Part shown: in pieces, positions 62,595 through 64,000 of the stretch
Position numbering within the stretch: the first letter of the stretch is position 1
Layout of the letters: every line of letters begins with the position of its first letter
Assembly: GCA_963855995.1 (NCBI GenBank)
Contig: OY979718.1
Location: 40,359,559 to 40,423,558 of the forward strand
Direction: 5' to 3'
DNA from: Muricea muricata
Lineage: Eukaryota; Cnidaria; Anthozoa; Malacalcyonacea; Plexauridae
Length of the DNA stretch: 64,000 bases
The notes under the pieces: model-generated
What the model saw: only the letters and a program-made list of their open reading frames with translations
The model's database searches: none
Told to the model about the DNA's origin: nothing
Program-made: the position numbers and the translations under genes

Positions 62595-62964
62595 CTATTC
62601 CCTGTTCCCATTCCTCGTTGCGATTATAGCTATTCCCATCATTCCTATTCCCTATTACCATTTCCTTTCCCATTCCCAGTTCCTATTAGCTATATTTTTA
62701 AGACAAAGAACCAATTTACCTAACTTCTACGCATAAATTGTCAATAAAGGCATTTTTTTCAAAATCAATTCCTAAAATGTGCTTGTGGCAGTATGTAAGA
62801 GTTGTTCTTGGAAAGTTCTTGATTAGATTATTTGGTTATCTGCATTAAATCAATGTAAGCTTAGAACCTGTCTTTGATCGTCTTCTTAATGAAGTAAAAT
62901 GCATTTTATCACATTCTTCAGTTATTGTAGTTAACAAAAAGTACAAGTCTTTTAATTTGCCCAT

Positions 62965-63268
62965 TCCCCGTTCCCCGTCCCCCGTCCCCCGTTCGTTGTC
63001 CCCCGTTCCTTGTCCCCCGTCCCCCTTCCCCCGTCCCCCCTCCCCCGTTCTCCGTTCTCCGTCCCCCGTCCCTTGTCCCCCGTCCCACGTCTCACTTGTC
63101 CCGTCCCCCGTCCGCGGCCCCCGTCCCCCGTCACCCGTCGCCCGTCGCTCGTCGCCCGTCGCCCGTCCCCCGTCCCCCATTCCCCTGTTCGCATGTTCCT
63201 TGTTCCCCGTTTTCCGTTCCCCGTTCCCCGTCCCCCGTCCCCCGTTCCCCGTTCCTTGTTCCCCGTTC
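62965..63268 (-). repeat. Mixed GGGGGAC array
   Basis: Dominated by CCCCCGT and CGCCCGT variants with only short CCCCGTT runs. Confidence 0.85.
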
Positions 63269-63644
63269 CCCATTCCTATTCCCTTTTCCCATTCCTCGTT
63301 GCGATTATAGTTATTCCCATCATTCCTATTCCCTATTACCATTCCCTTTCCCATTCCCAGTTCATATTAGCTATATTTTTAAGACAAAGAACCAATTTAC
63401 CTAAATTCTACGCATAAATTGTCAATAAGGGCATTTTTTTCAAAATCAATTCCTAAAATGTGCTTGTGGCAGTATGTAAGAGTTGTTCTTGGAAAGTTCT
63501 TGATTAGATTATTTGGTTATCTGCATTAAATCAATGTAAGCTTAGAACCTGTCTTTGATCGTCTTCTTAATGAAGTAAAATGCATTTTATCACATTCTTC
63601 AGTTATTGTAGTTAACAAAAAGTACAAGTCTTTTAATTTGCCCA

Positions 63645-63985
63645 TTCCCCGTTCGCCGTCCCACGTCCCCCGTCCCCCGTTCCTTGTCCCCCGTTCCTTG
63701 TCCCCCGTTCTTCTTCCCCCGTCCCCCCTTCCCCGTCCCCCGTTCCCCGTCCTCCGTCCCCCGTCCCCCGTCCCCCGTCCCCCGTCCCACGTCCCACGCG
63801 TCCCGTCCCCCTTCCCCCGTCGCCCGTCCCCCGTCCCCCATTCCGCCATTCCCCCATTCCCCCGTTCTCCCGTTCCCCGTTCCCCGTTCCCCGTTCCCCG
63901 TTCCCCGTTCCCCGTTCCCCGTTCCCCGTTCCCCGTCCCCCGTTCCACGTTCCTTGTTCCCCGTTCCCCGTTCCCCATTCCTATT
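63645..63985 (-). repeat. Mixed GGGGGAC then GGGGAAC array
   Basis: A variant-rich first part is followed by a purer CCCCGTT run from about 63865. Confidence 0.85.
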
Positions 63986-64000
63986 CCCTGTTCCCATTCC

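Larger units (their letters stand above)
56520..64000 (-). repeat. Higher-order satellite: AT-rich spacer alternating with GGGGAAC heptamer arrays
   Basis: Thirteen units are recognised by the anchor CTGTCTTTGATCGTCTTCT (CTGCC in one) near 56862, 57219, 57631, 58079, 58574, 59014, 59470, 59931, 60477, 61223, 62117, 62867 and 63548. Each has the conserved spacer, a heptamer array, a TTCCTATTCCC/ATTCC-rich segment and GCTATATTTTTAAGACAAAG. Unit spacing runs from about 360 to about 890 bp. The many ORFs here read as GTGNGER or VPRSPFP repeats because 7 bp times 3 gives a 7-residue period, so they are not credible genes. The array continues past the window end. Confidence 0.93.

Noticed and set aside
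57609..63997. Many ORFs encoding GERGTGN or VPRSPFP repeats, up to 192 residues
   Set aside because: They are open in several frames and on both strands because the 7-bp repeat lacks stops. They follow the satellite and not a gene.
56520..64000. GGGGAAC array considered as a variant telomere
   Set aside because: Arrays are interrupted by long conserved AT-rich spacers and the unit differs from known animal telomere repeats. A satellite is better supported, although a subtelomeric position cannot be excluded.

Overview
The window looks like non-genic DNA from an animal nuclear genome, probably a marine invertebrate. A cnidarian is my best guess, with low confidence. The reasons are AT-rich sequence, no long ORFs, spliceosomal-type intron borders, a THAP-domain DNA transposon with TTAA target duplications, a CR1/L2-like LINE end, a pogo-like MITE and tRNA-derived SINE-like repeats. 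I found no convincing host protein gene, no rRNA or functional tRNA gene, no CRISPR array and no bacterial operon. Nearly all the short ORFs lie inside repeats and reappear wherever the repeat is copied.

Layout. (1) 1-2013 is one end of a THAP-encoding transposon cut by the window edge. A second, nearly identical copy in the opposite orientation is complete at 6514-9771. (2) About 2146-54612 is one giant imperfect palindrome: left arm 2146-23058, a 346-bp asymmetric spacer 23059-23404, and right arm 23405-54612. The arms are clearly homologous but not identical. The left arm carries the transposon at 6514-9771 and a TIR element at 15119-16190, and the right arm has the matching empty sites. 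The right arm carries its own small insertion and a 77-bp duplication. (3) Only in the right arm, a 7151-bp segment is present three times in tandem (27259-34409, 34410-41560, 41561-48628). Copies 1 and 2 look identical, and copy 3 is 83 bp shorter. Each unit carries a fold-back element, a 513-bp TTAA element, a 22-bp minisatellite and an older diverged direct duplication. (4) 54613-56460 holds a dead LINE 3' end with CTAA tails and a pogo-like MITE. (5) About 56520-64000 is a higher-order satellite: 13 repeats of an AT-rich spacer alternating with heptamer arrays (CCCCGTT on +, GGGGAAC on -), whose spacing tends to grow toward the right edge.

The genes do not form a pathway. The window records nested transposition, inverted duplication, tandem amplification and simple-repeat expansion. 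The main caution is assembly: a head-to-head join of two haplotypes, or a mis-resolved tandem array, could imitate the palindrome and the triplication. All identity statements are by eye, without a computed alignment.
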